From Frigoriglobus tundricola (GTDB lineage Bacteria; Planctomycetota; Planctomycetia; Gemmatales; Gemmataceae), in NCBI RefSeq assembly GCF_013128195.2, contig NZ_CP053452.2:682001-746000 (forward strand): 64,000 nt of DNA. Reading direction: 5' to 3'. A program made the position numbers and the translations under genes. Below the pieces are notes generated by a model. That model was not told the DNA's origin, ran no database searches, and saw nothing but the letters and a program-made list of their open reading frames with translations. Positions 6,488 through 14,246 of this stretch are shown piece after piece (the first letter of the stretch is position 1; each line of letters opens with the position of its first letter).

Positions 6488-7498
6488 GTGCGTGAAGCGA
6501 AACCGTGGTTCCGTAAGTTCGATTCGTGGTGGTACGTCGAAGTCGGCGGCAAGCAGGTCAAGCTCGCCAAGGGCAAGGACAACCGCCCCGAGGCCGTCAA
6601 GCAGTTCCACATTCTGATGGCCGGCACCAAGCCTGCCGCCCCGAAAACTCTCACCGCCGCCGAAGTCTGCGACCTGTTCCTCCAGCACTCGAAGCGGGAG
6701 CACGAGGTCGAGACGTTCACCTGGCACGCCCACTACCTCCAAAGTTTCTGCGACCGCTGCGGGCACCTGAAGTCGTCGGATCTCATCCCGTTCCACCTCA
6801 CGTCCTGGCTGGACGCCAACGAGTGGAAGGCGGCCCGCCGTCATGCCACCGGCATCGTGAAACGCGCCTTCGCGTGGTGCCGGGAGCAGGGCCTCATCAC
6901 CACCGACCCCTTCGAGAGCGTCTCGGTCCCGAAGGGCGGGAAGCGCGAGCGGGTGCTGACCGAGGACGAGCGGAAGGAAATTCTGGGAGCGATCCGCGAC
7001 CCGCAGTTCCGCGACTTCGTCTTCGCCATGCAGGAAACCGGCTGTCGTCCCGGCGAGGTCCGCAAGGTCACCGCCGCGGACGTCCACCTCGACGCCGGGG
7101 TCTGGGTGCTCGGGAAGCACAAGACGGCGAAGAAGACCCAGAAGCCCCGCGTCGTCTACCTCACCCCCGCGATGGTCGAACTCTGCAAGAAGCTGATCGA
7201 GAAGAACCCCGAAGGACCGATCTTCCGGGGACCACGTCGGAACAGCCCGTACTCCACCAACGCCGTCCGCATCCGGTTCATGCGACTCCGTGAGAAACTC
7301 CCGCATCTCGCCGGCGTCGTCGCCTACAGTTACCGTCACACGTACTGCACCGACGCGCTCGTGAACGGCGTAGGCGTCGCCCAGGTCGCGGAACTGATGG
7401 GCCACACGAGCACGGAGATGGTCACGTCCGTCTACTCGAAACTGTCGGGTCAGGTCGCTCACCTGCGGGAAGCCGCCAAGAAGGCTACCGGGGCTTGA
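6488..7498 (+). CDS. Tyrosine recombinase / phage-type integrase
   Basis: GTG at 6488-6490 with GGAGG just upstream is preferred over the much longer open frame. The 336-residue protein has an N-terminal arm (FDSWWYVEVGGKQVKLAKG), a SAM-like core-binding domain (about 53-140) and a catalytic domain with Arg187 (TGCRPGEVR), Arg283 (AYSYRHTYC, where the usual first His is Tyr), His306 (LMGHTS) and nucleophile Tyr316 (VYSKL). It should integrate and excise the island by site-specific recombination, probably at the tRNA remnant 167 bases upstream. It overlaps the convergent excisionase by 14 bases. Confidence 0.9.
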   Translation: MREAKPWFRKFDSWWYVEVGGKQVKLAKGKDNRPEAVKQFHILMAGTKPAAPKTLTAAEVCDLFLQHSKREHEVETFTWHAHYLQSFCDRCGHLKSSDLIPFHLTSWLDANEWKAARRHATGIVKRAFAWCREQGLITTDPFESVSVPKGGKRERVLTEDERKEILGAIRDPQFRDFVFAMQETGCRPGEVRKVTAADVHLDAGVWVLGKHKTAKKTQKPRVVYLTPAMVELCKKLIEKNPEGPIFRGPRRNSPYSTNAVRIRFMRLREKLPHLAGVVAYSYRHTYCTDALVNGVGVAQVAELMGHTSTEMVTSVYSKLSGQVAHLREAAKKATGA

Positions 7499-7730
7499 TG
7501 TAGACGAGGCCGGGGGCGGGGTTGTGGTCCCCCGCCTCGACCCTGGAGGCCGTGATGAAGGCAGCAACGTCGGCCTCGTCGATCAGGATCTTGCCCCGCC
7601 GTCCGGCCTTACCGAGCCGGAGGTGTGCTAGCCGTTTCTCCAGGCACCACTGGTAGACGAGGCTCGGGGAGACCCCGAGTCGCTCGGCCGTCAGCTTCAC
7701 GCTCAGCCACTTCTTGTCGGTCGTCGCCAC
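7485..7730 (-). CDS. Excisionase-like MerR-type helix-turn-helix protein
   Basis: The 81-residue product starts at a GTG (7728-7730) after a G-rich ribosome site. KWLSVKLTAERLGVSPSLVY, QWCLEKRLAHLRLG and KILIDEADVAAFI form the standard excisionase/HTH_17 fold. It converges on the integrase with a 14-base overlap at the 3' ends. Such proteins bend att DNA and steer the integrase toward excision. The pairing with integrase makes the call secure at family level. Confidence 0.85.
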   Translation of the reverse strand: MATTDKKWLSVKLTAERLGVSPSLVYQWCLEKRLAHLRLGKAGRRGKILIDEADVAAFITASRVEAGDHNPAPGLVYIKPR

Positions 7731-8000
7731 ACTGATGCCCCCCCCATTCGCGGATTCTCACCGCTGATTCGGTATCCCGTCCGACGCCGGCCATAACCAG
7801 AAGGTCACCCGACCCAAATTGGTCCGAACGTCAGCAAGTGGATCTCGCAATCAAGCGTTTGTTCTCTCTTAATTCCCAGAGCCTTCGCGTGAGCCACAAA
7901 TCGCTCAGCCGTGATTCAAACCTCCTCCACCTCAAACCATTTTCAAACAGTATGTCGAGGTGTTAGAACCGCATCATCGAAATCCTAGGCAATCTGGGAT

Positions 8001-8038
8001 TGTTCTATTATGTACGACAAGATACTCTAAATAGAACA
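8001..8038 (+). promoter_or_regulatory. Operator and promoter of the CI-like repressor
   Basis: The intergenic region 7731-8057 has no gene and is AT-richer than average. TGTTCTATT at 8001-8009 and AATAGAACA at 8030-8038 are perfect inverted repeats, 20 bases before the repressor start. TTGTTC (8000-8005) and TACTCT (8023-8028), 17 bases apart, could be -35 and -10 boxes inside the repeat, which fits autorepression by the downstream gene. Confidence 0.5.
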
Positions 8039-8057
8039 GAGAGGGAAGGGGAAAAAT

Positions 8058-8837
8058 ATGGGCCGTCGTACCCAAGCGGACGATTCGGAGAAGGGTTCGG
8101 GGATCGCCGAGCGGCTCAAGCACCTGCGCGACTTGCTCTGGGACGGGAACAACTCGCGGATGGGCCGGGAACTCGGCAACATCAGCCACCCGGTCATCTC
8201 GCGTGTGTTGGCCGGGGACCAACCTCCGCCTGGCAAGCTCTTGGAGGCGTTGGCCAAGTGGCCGGGCCTGAACGTGCGCTGGTTATTTGCGGGTGAAGGC
8301 GAGCCGCTCAGCGAGCGAGGGCTGGGGGCGGGCGGCGGACACTTCAGCCCGATCGCGCGAGAGCTGCTGCCCGGTGAACCCGGACAGCACCCGGAACTGC
8401 TGACGCAAACCAGCCTGCCGGTCGCGGCGGCCTTCTACAGCACGACCGCGTACTGGTTCCCGGTGCCGAAGGGGCATGCGCTCACCAAAGACACCCGTGC
8501 CAAGCTGGCGGCTGGCGATTACCTGCTGATCGAGACGTCGCCCAACTGGACGCTGAGGGAGCTTGCCTATGCCGACCGGCTGTGTGTGTTCACGGTCGGA
8601 CGCCCGTCCGGCTGCGTACTCGCCGTCGTTGATCGTGGCGACATCGACCCGGAGCCGCCATTCACGTTGAGGCCGTTCTGGGAGTACGGCGACGCGGTCA
8701 TGGTCCCATCCGAAGACAGCCCGCATCCCGAGGACGGTCCGCGGCCCGACGATCGAAAAAAGTTCCGCTTTTACCGCAACGACCTCGTCGGGGTCTGCCG
8801 CCAGCTATGTCGACTGGACCCGGCGGCCGTTCGCTGA
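8058..8837 (+). CDS. CI-like repressor, HTH plus LexA/S24-like C-terminal region
   Basis: A 259-residue protein. Residues about 14-75 form a Cro/CI-like HTH (GIAERLKHLRDLLWDGNNSR, NISHPVISRVLAG, LLEALAKWPGLNVRWLFAGE). Residues about 125-215 (YWFPVPKGHALTKD, LAAGDYLLIET, LAYADRLCVFTV, GCVLAVVDRG) resemble the beta-rich S24 peptidase fold, but I cannot place a Ser-Lys dyad, so self-cleavage is doubtful. It heads a run of plus-strand genes reaching the reverse transcriptase and has a palindromic operator upstream. It is likely the element's master repressor. Confidence 0.7.
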   Translation: MGRRTQADDSEKGSGIAERLKHLRDLLWDGNNSRMGRELGNISHPVISRVLAGDQPPPGKLLEALAKWPGLNVRWLFAGEGEPLSERGLGAGGGHFSPIARELLPGEPGQHPELLTQTSLPVAAAFYSTTAYWFPVPKGHALTKDTRAKLAAGDYLLIETSPNWTLRELAYADRLCVFTVGRPSGCVLAVVDRGDIDPEPPFTLRPFWEYGDAVMVPSEDSPHPEDGPRPDDRKKFRFYRNDLVGVCRQLCRLDPAAVR

Positions 8838-8879
8838 CACTCGACAGACACTTGGCCAATCGGTTCGGGAGAAAGAGTA

Positions 8880-9533
8880 ATGTCCTTCACGACCGACGAC
8901 TACATTGCTCCACTTCATGATGACGCCGGCCGCTATGCTGGCGTCCTCGTCAAGGGCTTGCTTTCGGCCTCGGAGATGCCAGAGGTTGACGACAAGATTC
9001 TGTATCAGGCGTTCTGTACCGCAAGCGGTCGCAGCATCGCTGAGATCGACGCCGAACTGGTAACTCGTGCTGGAGTCACACCACCTGGGCTGGACCCCGA
9101 CAAGTGGCGAGTCCTCGCACTGAGCGTGGATCTTGACCCTGCGACCGCTTCCCGAGAAGACATCCGACTTCACGTGTTGGCCCGTGCGGAGCAGATGAGA
9201 ATGGAGCGCCACGTTCAGGGGGGCGTCCCAGCCGCAGGAGCGACCACACGCCCAACGCCCCCCCGGCCGTTCGACGAACTCGCCAAAGCGGCGAGAGCGC
9301 TTCGGTTAAAGGGGGACGAGTTGGACATTATCACACACCTCTGTGCGAACGGCGGGACCGCCCCCCTGCCGGATCTGGGAGCCCTTTGCGAATGGGACGA
9401 TCCGGCTGTCGGTTATAAGAACGCGAGCTACCGCATCAACAAGAAGCTCAAAAAGAATTGTTGGCGTCTCCGCCGTCACAACAACGTGGTCACTGCGATC
9501 CGAACTGGCCGCGCTGCCAAAAAGGCGCTCTAA
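8880..9533 (+). CDS. Hypothetical protein with C-terminal HTH-like region
   Basis: The ATG at 8880-8882 lies 42 bases after the repressor, behind GGGAGAAAGAG. The 217-residue product has an N-terminal region (KILYQAFCTASGRSIAEIDA, GLDPDKWRVLALSVDLDP), a Pro/Thr-rich linker (about 115-130) and a C-terminal segment (LKGDELDIITHLCANGG, then YRINKKLKKNCWRLRR) that looks like a winged-helix with a basic recognition face. The family is unknown to me. Position directly after the repressor suggests an element regulatory protein. Confidence 0.55.
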   Translation: MSFTTDDYIAPLHDDAGRYAGVLVKGLLSASEMPEVDDKILYQAFCTASGRSIAEIDAELVTRAGVTPPGLDPDKWRVLALSVDLDPATASREDIRLHVLARAEQMRMERHVQGGVPAAGATTRPTPPRPFDELAKAARALRLKGDELDIITHLCANGGTAPLPDLGALCEWDDPAVGYKNASYRINKKLKKNCWRLRRHNNVVTAIRTGRAAKKAL

Positions 9534-9610
9534 AAAGAGCGCTCCACGAGGGCGAAGAGAGCGCCCGATTTCTGCGACGATGCCCCTGCCCGCCCAGGAC
9601 AGGAGGTATC

Positions 9611-9841
9611 ATGACCAGTCGATCATACAACCCGCTCGCCTGCATCCCCTCTCCAGAAATAGTCCGTCGCAAGCTGCACGAGACCGAGGCGCTCGCCGCG
9701 CGTCTCCGCATCCTCCTGGATCTCGCCGAACGGCTTCGCGCGCCGCTCGACTCTCCGACTGCGACCAGCCCCACCAACGCCGCCCCCTTCGCTGGGCAAG
9801 GGGTGGCTCTGAACACGTCCGCGCAGCCGGACAGCCGCTGA
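9611..9841 (+). CDS. Small hypothetical protein
   Basis: ATG at 9611-9613 follows AGGAGGT, a strong ribosome site. The 76-residue product has one amphipathic helix (SPEIVRRKLHETEALAARLR, ILLDLAERLRAPL) and a Thr/Ser/Ala-rich tail. It resembles the short helical proteins common in planctomycete accessory regions, but no function is known. Confidence 0.55.
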   Translation: MTSRSYNPLACIPSPEIVRRKLHETEALAARLRILLDLAERLRAPLDSPTATSPTNAAPFAGQGVALNTSAQPDSR

Positions 9842-9950
9842 CGGCAGGGCACACGGCGGCCCGCCCGCAAGGTGAGGAGTTCGTCCTGGGAGTATGTGAG
9901 CACGGATGCTGTCCTGTGTTTCAGATCTGAGACTTTCCTGGAGGAAGACG

Positions 9951-10940
9951 ATGGCGAAGAAGCGAAAAAACACGGCACCGTCCGCCCACGCTTCCGTGGA
10001 GACGGGCGCGGCGGTCCCGGACGCTGGAGACGAACTGCTCGACACGACCACACCCGTTACGCCCCCGGCGAGGGGCCGGTCGGGCCTGGTGCCCGCACGC
10101 CCCTGGAACCGTGGCACGGTGGGAGTGTCGCGCCCCCCGGACGACTATGACGTCGGGGGCGATGACGACGATGACGACGAGCCCAAGCCGAAGAAGGCCA
10201 AGCCGGCTGCCGACGATGACGACGATGACGACGACGACGACGATGACGATGACGACGATGAGCGCGGAGAGGGTGTCGCCGTCCCGGCTCCGGCCATTCC
10301 GAACGACTCTCCGGAATTGCTCAGCGTCCTGCGACCGGCCGTCAAGTTCAAGACCGTCTCTGCTCAGATCCCTGACTATCTGCGTGACCACGACGACCTC
10401 CGGGCCGACGCGGTTCAAGAAGTGGTTCTCGCGCCCTTCGTCCTACCTGCCGCGGCGGGCCGCGCGGACGGGTTCGTGGTGATCGCGAGCCCGCAGTGGT
10501 ACGCCCGGCTGCGGGAGAACACCGTGGTCGCTGCCCCGTACCGCGGGACAGACCTCGCGCGTTACCTCGCGCTCGTCGGGCGTCGTCGGGTGGAGGCGCG
10601 GTGCGTGCCGGACGGACAGACACCCGAGGCGGTGCGGGTGGCGGTCGAGTTGTGCCGGCTGAGGCTGGTGCTCGGCCTGTTCGACCTGGAGGAGGCCGAT
10701 CTGCGGGCCAGCAAGGGCGGGTCACTCGCGGTCCGCGCCAGCCAACTCGTGCGCGCGCTCCGCCGCGACGACTGGCGGGCACTGCCCGCGCACTGCGAAG
10801 CGCTGAACGCCGACGCGGAACTGCGCACGGCCGTTCTGCGGCTCCTGCTCAAAAGTGCCAAGGACCGGGAACTGTGGACGGTCGTGATGGACCACCTGGA
10901 CCCGAAGTGGAGGTCGGGAGTGGTGTCCGGTCAGCGCTGA
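9951..10940 (+). CDS. Asp-rich hypothetical protein
   Basis: ATG at 9951-9953 follows GGAGGA by 5 bases. The 329-residue product has a basic, disordered start, two Asp runs (6 and 16 residues, encoded by mixed GAC/GAT codons near 10165-10260) separated by a Lys/Pro-rich spacer, then a folded region of about 200 residues (VLRPAVKFKTVSAQIPDYLR, YRGTDLARYLALVGRRRVEA, ELCRLRLVLGLFDLEEADLR). The Asp tract could mimic DNA or bind basic partners or metal; this is inference. No family is recognised. It is followed by about 215 gene-free bases, then the ParB-like gene. Confidence 0.6.
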   Translation: MAKKRKNTAPSAHASVETGAAVPDAGDELLDTTTPVTPPARGRSGLVPARPWNRGTVGVSRPPDDYDVGGDDDDDDEPKPKKAKPAADDDDDDDDDDDDDDDDERGEGVAVPAPAIPNDSPELLSVLRPAVKFKTVSAQIPDYLRDHDDLRADAVQEVVLAPFVLPAAAGRADGFVVIASPQWYARLRENTVVAAPYRGTDLARYLALVGRRRVEARCVPDGQTPEAVRVAVELCRLRLVLGLFDLEEADLRASKGGSLAVRASQLVRALRRDDWRALPAHCEALNADAELRTAVLRLLLKSAKDRELWTVVMDHLDPKWRSGVVSGQR

Positions 10941-11156
10941 ACACGCGGCCCGGTGCTCTGCTCGACGCTGTCTCTAACCCGCCGGGCGACGCCCCGCCCG
11001 GCACTTCGCCGTCCGCCGGGCGCTCGCGCCTGACCACATGCGGCGGACCAAACGGCCGCAGGATAAGCCGATACGCCGGGGCCGGCTGGCGTTCCTGGCC
11101 ACTGCCTCTTTCGTTCGTTCGCGTTCCCTTCACCACCCAGTCAGGAGATCTTCAAC

Positions 11157-11987
11157 ATGGCCGTCGAGAGGAAACGGACCACCGCGAAGTGGAAGCTCGC
11201 CAAACTCAAGGACCACCCGCGTCAGGCCGAGATGTTCGGGGACGTCGGCGACGAGGAACTCGAAGCGCTCGCCGAGAACATGAAGAAGCGGGGCCTGCGC
11301 GACCCGATCGAGATCATGCCCGATGGAACTGTCATCGCCGGCCACCAGCGGGTCCGCGCCGCCAAGCTGTTGGGATGGGCAGAGATCGACGTGGTGGTCC
11401 TTCACGATCTTGCGGCCCTGGGGCCGGCGGCGGTCGAGGAGCGGTTCGTCGAGGACAACTTCCTCCGCCGCCAACTCGGGCCGCTGGCGAAGGCGAAGTG
11501 CATCCGCCGGCTGATGGAGCTCGAGGAAGGCAAAGCCATCGGCTCCTTTGGGTTCACGAAAAAAGAGGAACTCAAGAGCCGGATCGCCAAACGCATGGGG
11601 CTCAGCCTGCGGTCCGTTAACCGCTACCTGCTGCTGCTCGAGACGCCCGTCGCGATCCAGGAGGCCTTCGATAAGGGCGAGATCCCGCTGGTGACCGCGG
11701 GCAAGGTCGCGCTCCTCACGAAGTTGGCGCAGGCCGACTTCGCCCGTCGGATCGCCGCCGGGGAGAAGCTCGTTGACGTGTTGGCTGAACACGCCAAGGG
11801 CGGCAGCGCTGAAAGCGATGTGGGCAAGTCGTTCGGGCGCTTGTTGGCGACGCTCCGGCGTGAGATCCCGCTCGTCCGCGGGCAACGGGACCGCATTCAC
11901 GCGGGCCGGGTGCAGAAGGCCGAGGCGAGCATCCGGGAGGCGATCGTGGTGCTGAACGAGTTCGCCCCGGTGCGGGCGCGAAGCTGA
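11157..11987 (+). CDS. ParB/Spo0J-like protein
   Basis: A 276-residue protein. Residues 15-110 form a ParB/Srx-like domain with the box IEIMPDGTVIAGHQRVRAAK (GHxR at 62-65). Residues about 125-180 carry the ParB HTH (KSRIAKRMGLSLRSVNRYLL) and AFDKGEIPLVTAGKVALL follows, as in Noc/ParB and phage ParB-like proteins. Chromosomal ParB is a CTP-dependent DNA clamp at parS sites, but no parA is adjacent, so a partition role is not supported; element-borne ParB-like proteins also act as regulators or nucleases. Confidence 0.8.
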   Translation: MAVERKRTTAKWKLAKLKDHPRQAEMFGDVGDEELEALAENMKKRGLRDPIEIMPDGTVIAGHQRVRAAKLLGWAEIDVVVLHDLAALGPAAVEERFVEDNFLRRQLGPLAKAKCIRRLMELEEGKAIGSFGFTKKEELKSRIAKRMGLSLRSVNRYLLLLETPVAIQEAFDKGEIPLVTAGKVALLTKLAQADFARRIAAGEKLVDVLAEHAKGGSAESDVGKSFGRLLATLRREIPLVRGQRDRIHAGRVQKAEASIREAIVVLNEFAPVRARS

Positions 11988-12129
11988 TCCGGGCGCTCTT
12001 GGAGCGGATCGACGCCCCGTAGAGCGGTCGCGGCGGTGCCGCGCGGGGCGGGCGCCGGCCCGGCCGCGGGGTCGGGAAGGTGTTCGGCCGGTGGTTCGGA
12101 ACTCTCAACAACTGACCAGGGAGACTCAG

Positions 12130-12339
12130 ATGAAGTGCAAGCTCGTGATCCGGGCGGAAGCGCCGCCCGTCACCGGGTGCGCGGACGAGGGCGTGGTGCT
12201 TGAGTTCGAGAACTTGGAAGACCTCGTCTTTCGGCTGCGCGAGATGTGCGAGGGCGCGGACTTCTGGCCATACACCTCGATCCGCGCCTACGCCGAGCGG
12301 CTCGAACGGGGTCTCGCCCGTGCCGCCGAGGACAGGTGA
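12130..12339 (+). CDS. Small hypothetical protein
   Basis: ATG at 12130-12132 follows AGGGAG. The 69-residue product (MKCKLVIRAEAPPVTGC, VVLEFENLEDLVFRLREM, SIRAYAERLERGLARAA) has two beta strands then helices. It is unrecognised. It lies between the ParB-like gene and the helicase-like gene on the same strand. Confidence 0.5.
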   Translation: MKCKLVIRAEAPPVTGCADEGVVLEFENLEDLVFRLREMCEGADFWPYTSIRAYAERLERGLARAAEDR

Positions 12340-12425
12340 GCGCGTCGCAGAGGTGTGCCGTCCCGCCCGGACACGATGTCCGGGCGGACACAAAGGTGAC
12401 GCGCTTATTGGTATTGAGGGCACAA

Positions 12426-13817
12426 ATGTCCGCAAACGAACAATGCGGGGTGACCACCCCACCAACACGGACCGTGACCGTGACGATCACCGAGGGGCAC
12501 GTCGCCGTGCTTGCGCCGGCTATCGGTGGACTCGACTCGGTACTCACGCACCGCACGCGGACCTTCGAGCCGGGTGGCCCGTTCGGTTGGCGGGAAGTCG
12601 AGCAGATGGTCTCGCTTTACGACTTCGATCTCAAGAACCGGTTGATCTTTCCGGCCGGGCTCCTGGGTCGGGTGCAGCGGGTACTGGAGGAGAAAGGATA
12701 CGCGGTCGTGGTACGCGACCTGCGCTCGACCAACAAGCACATGAAGCTCGCGCCGGACGTCGAGTACCTGTTCGCATCGGAAGAGCGCAATCTCCTTGGT
12801 GCCGTTGCACTCCACCCGCAGGGGAGAATTGAAGTCGCGAACGATGCCGAGGCGCTCGAGTCATCTGTCGCGGTGATGGAGGGGTTTCCCGGCGCGGGCT
12901 TCACCGTCGCCGTCCCCACGCGTTCCGACGCCTGGCGGGTCTGGAGGCACTTCTCAGAGCGGTTGGGCGAGAACGTCGGGCTGGTGACTTCTGGGGTCCA
13001 CAAAAACGCCCCTCGCGTGCTGGTGGGGACGCCCGCGAGCCTGACGCCCAACACCGTGCACCGGCCGGACGTGCTGCTCCTGCCCTTTGCGGAGCGCTCC
13101 ACGGGAGAGTGCTTCGTCGATACCGCCATCGGCACCCAGTTCCGCCGCGTCTACGCCTTCGTCCGCCACCCGGAACGCCCCGACCGGTTCACCCGATTGC
13201 GGCTGGAGCAACTGGCGGGATCTGTGATCGTCCGGTGCCGGCCGAGCCGCAAGCGGGTCCGGGTGGTCGTACTCGATGTCCCCGACATTGGCGTACCGTC
13301 GCACGTGATGACGGAACTGGAGCGGAAGCACGCCTGGTACTGGACCAACCCCGTGCGCAACAAGGTGATCGCGGCGGTGGCTCTGGGTCTGCTCCAAAGA
13401 GATCCCAAGTTCCTCCAGAAAGTGGGCCTGAAGACCGTCGCCATGAAGACGGTGCGGAAAGTCGCGATCCTCGTCGAGTGCCCCCTTCATGGACGGGAAC
13501 TGGTTAAGTTCTTGCCGGACCGGACGCTTTTGACGCTGCACACGACGGCGAAAGAAACGACCGAGAGCGTAATCGTGACCGAATCATACGCCGCCGAGAA
13601 CACGTTGAACGCCGATGTCTGGATACGGGCCACCGGCACGGGCTGGCCCATGCGGGTGAAGGAGTTTCCGCCCCACTCTACGGAGGACTCGCAAGAAGTG
13701 CTCCTCGTCGATTTCCGCGACGGATTCTCGACCGAGACTGCTCGGTTGGCGCGCCAGAGAGAGAATCAGTACCGCCGTCAGGGCATGGAGATGGCGACGG
13801 AAGGCACGGCGCGGTGA
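12426..13817 (+). CDS. SF2-helicase-like protein lacking recognisable ATPase motifs
   Basis: ATG at 12426-12428 follows GAGGG by 5 bases (463 residues). The order of elements resembles a superfamily-2 helicase: GLLGRVQRVLEEKGYAVVVR near the start, then GFTVAVPTRSDAWRVWRHFS, RVLVGTPASL and PDVLLLPFAE where motifs I-II would be expected, and VRKVAILVECPLHGRELVKF plus ADVWIRATGTGWPMRVKEF like the second RecA lobe. No Walker A (GxGKT) or DExx is visible, so it would be inactive as an ATPase or only distantly related. It is next to the reverse transcriptase. Confidence 0.5.
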   Translation: MSANEQCGVTTPPTRTVTVTITEGHVAVLAPAIGGLDSVLTHRTRTFEPGGPFGWREVEQMVSLYDFDLKNRLIFPAGLLGRVQRVLEEKGYAVVVRDLRSTNKHMKLAPDVEYLFASEERNLLGAVALHPQGRIEVANDAEALESSVAVMEGFPGAGFTVAVPTRSDAWRVWRHFSERLGENVGLVTSGVHKNAPRVLVGTPASLTPNTVHRPDVLLLPFAERSTGECFVDTAIGTQFRRVYAFVRHPERPDRFTRLRLEQLAGSVIVRCRPSRKRVRVVVLDVPDIGVPSHVMTELERKHAWYWTNPVRNKVIAAVALGLLQRDPKFLQKVGLKTVAMKTVRKVAILVECPLHGRELVKFLPDRTLLTLHTTAKETTESVIVTESYAAENTLNADVWIRATGTGWPMRVKEFPPHSTEDSQEVLLVDFRDGFSTETARLARQRENQYRRQGMEMATEGTAR

Positions 13818-14246
13818 GGAACACGCAGAGAATCCACGCCCCACGTAGGGTGTGGCCAGGCCGGGGGTAACCACAACCCGGTCGCGTCCTCGGAAGGCAG
13901 GGGGACGTTAAGCAGAGCCTGCTGATGCCTGAACCCGTTCAGGACGCCTGTAAAAGACGATCCTGGCTACTGATTCGGGCTAACCGTCGAGAACATCGGA
14001 TTACTACCGGTGTTTGCGGACCGTAACCGGTCCCTCTGTTGCGTAGCCAGAGACGATTCCTGCGGGAACACCTGGAACGTACGCGACATGTGACCTTCGG
14101 GGCGCACACCCCACCTACAGGTTCCCCTCAATGGCTCCGCCGATGGAGCGCGTTTTTGCTGTCACCTGTGCAGCCGAACCGGGGTGGGAACGCCGACAAG
14201 GTACTTCCCACTCTGGTTCGGTCTCATCACCGACGAGACGACCATC
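13818..14246 (+). ncRNA. Structured non-coding leader of the reverse transcriptase (candidate ncRNA)
   Basis: About 430 bases without a convincing reading frame separate the helicase-like stop from the reverse-transcriptase ATG. Several compact hairpins are visible: CCTGAA/TTCAGG at 13928-13943, GGACCG/CGGTCC at 14018-14033, a CCGGG/CCCGG pair near 13861-13882, and GCTCC/GGAGC near 14136-14151. Such leaders belong to group II introns, retrons and other reverse-transcriptase systems. I could not fit the group II 5' consensus GTGCG or find a domain V downstream, so the class is open. Confidence 0.4.
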
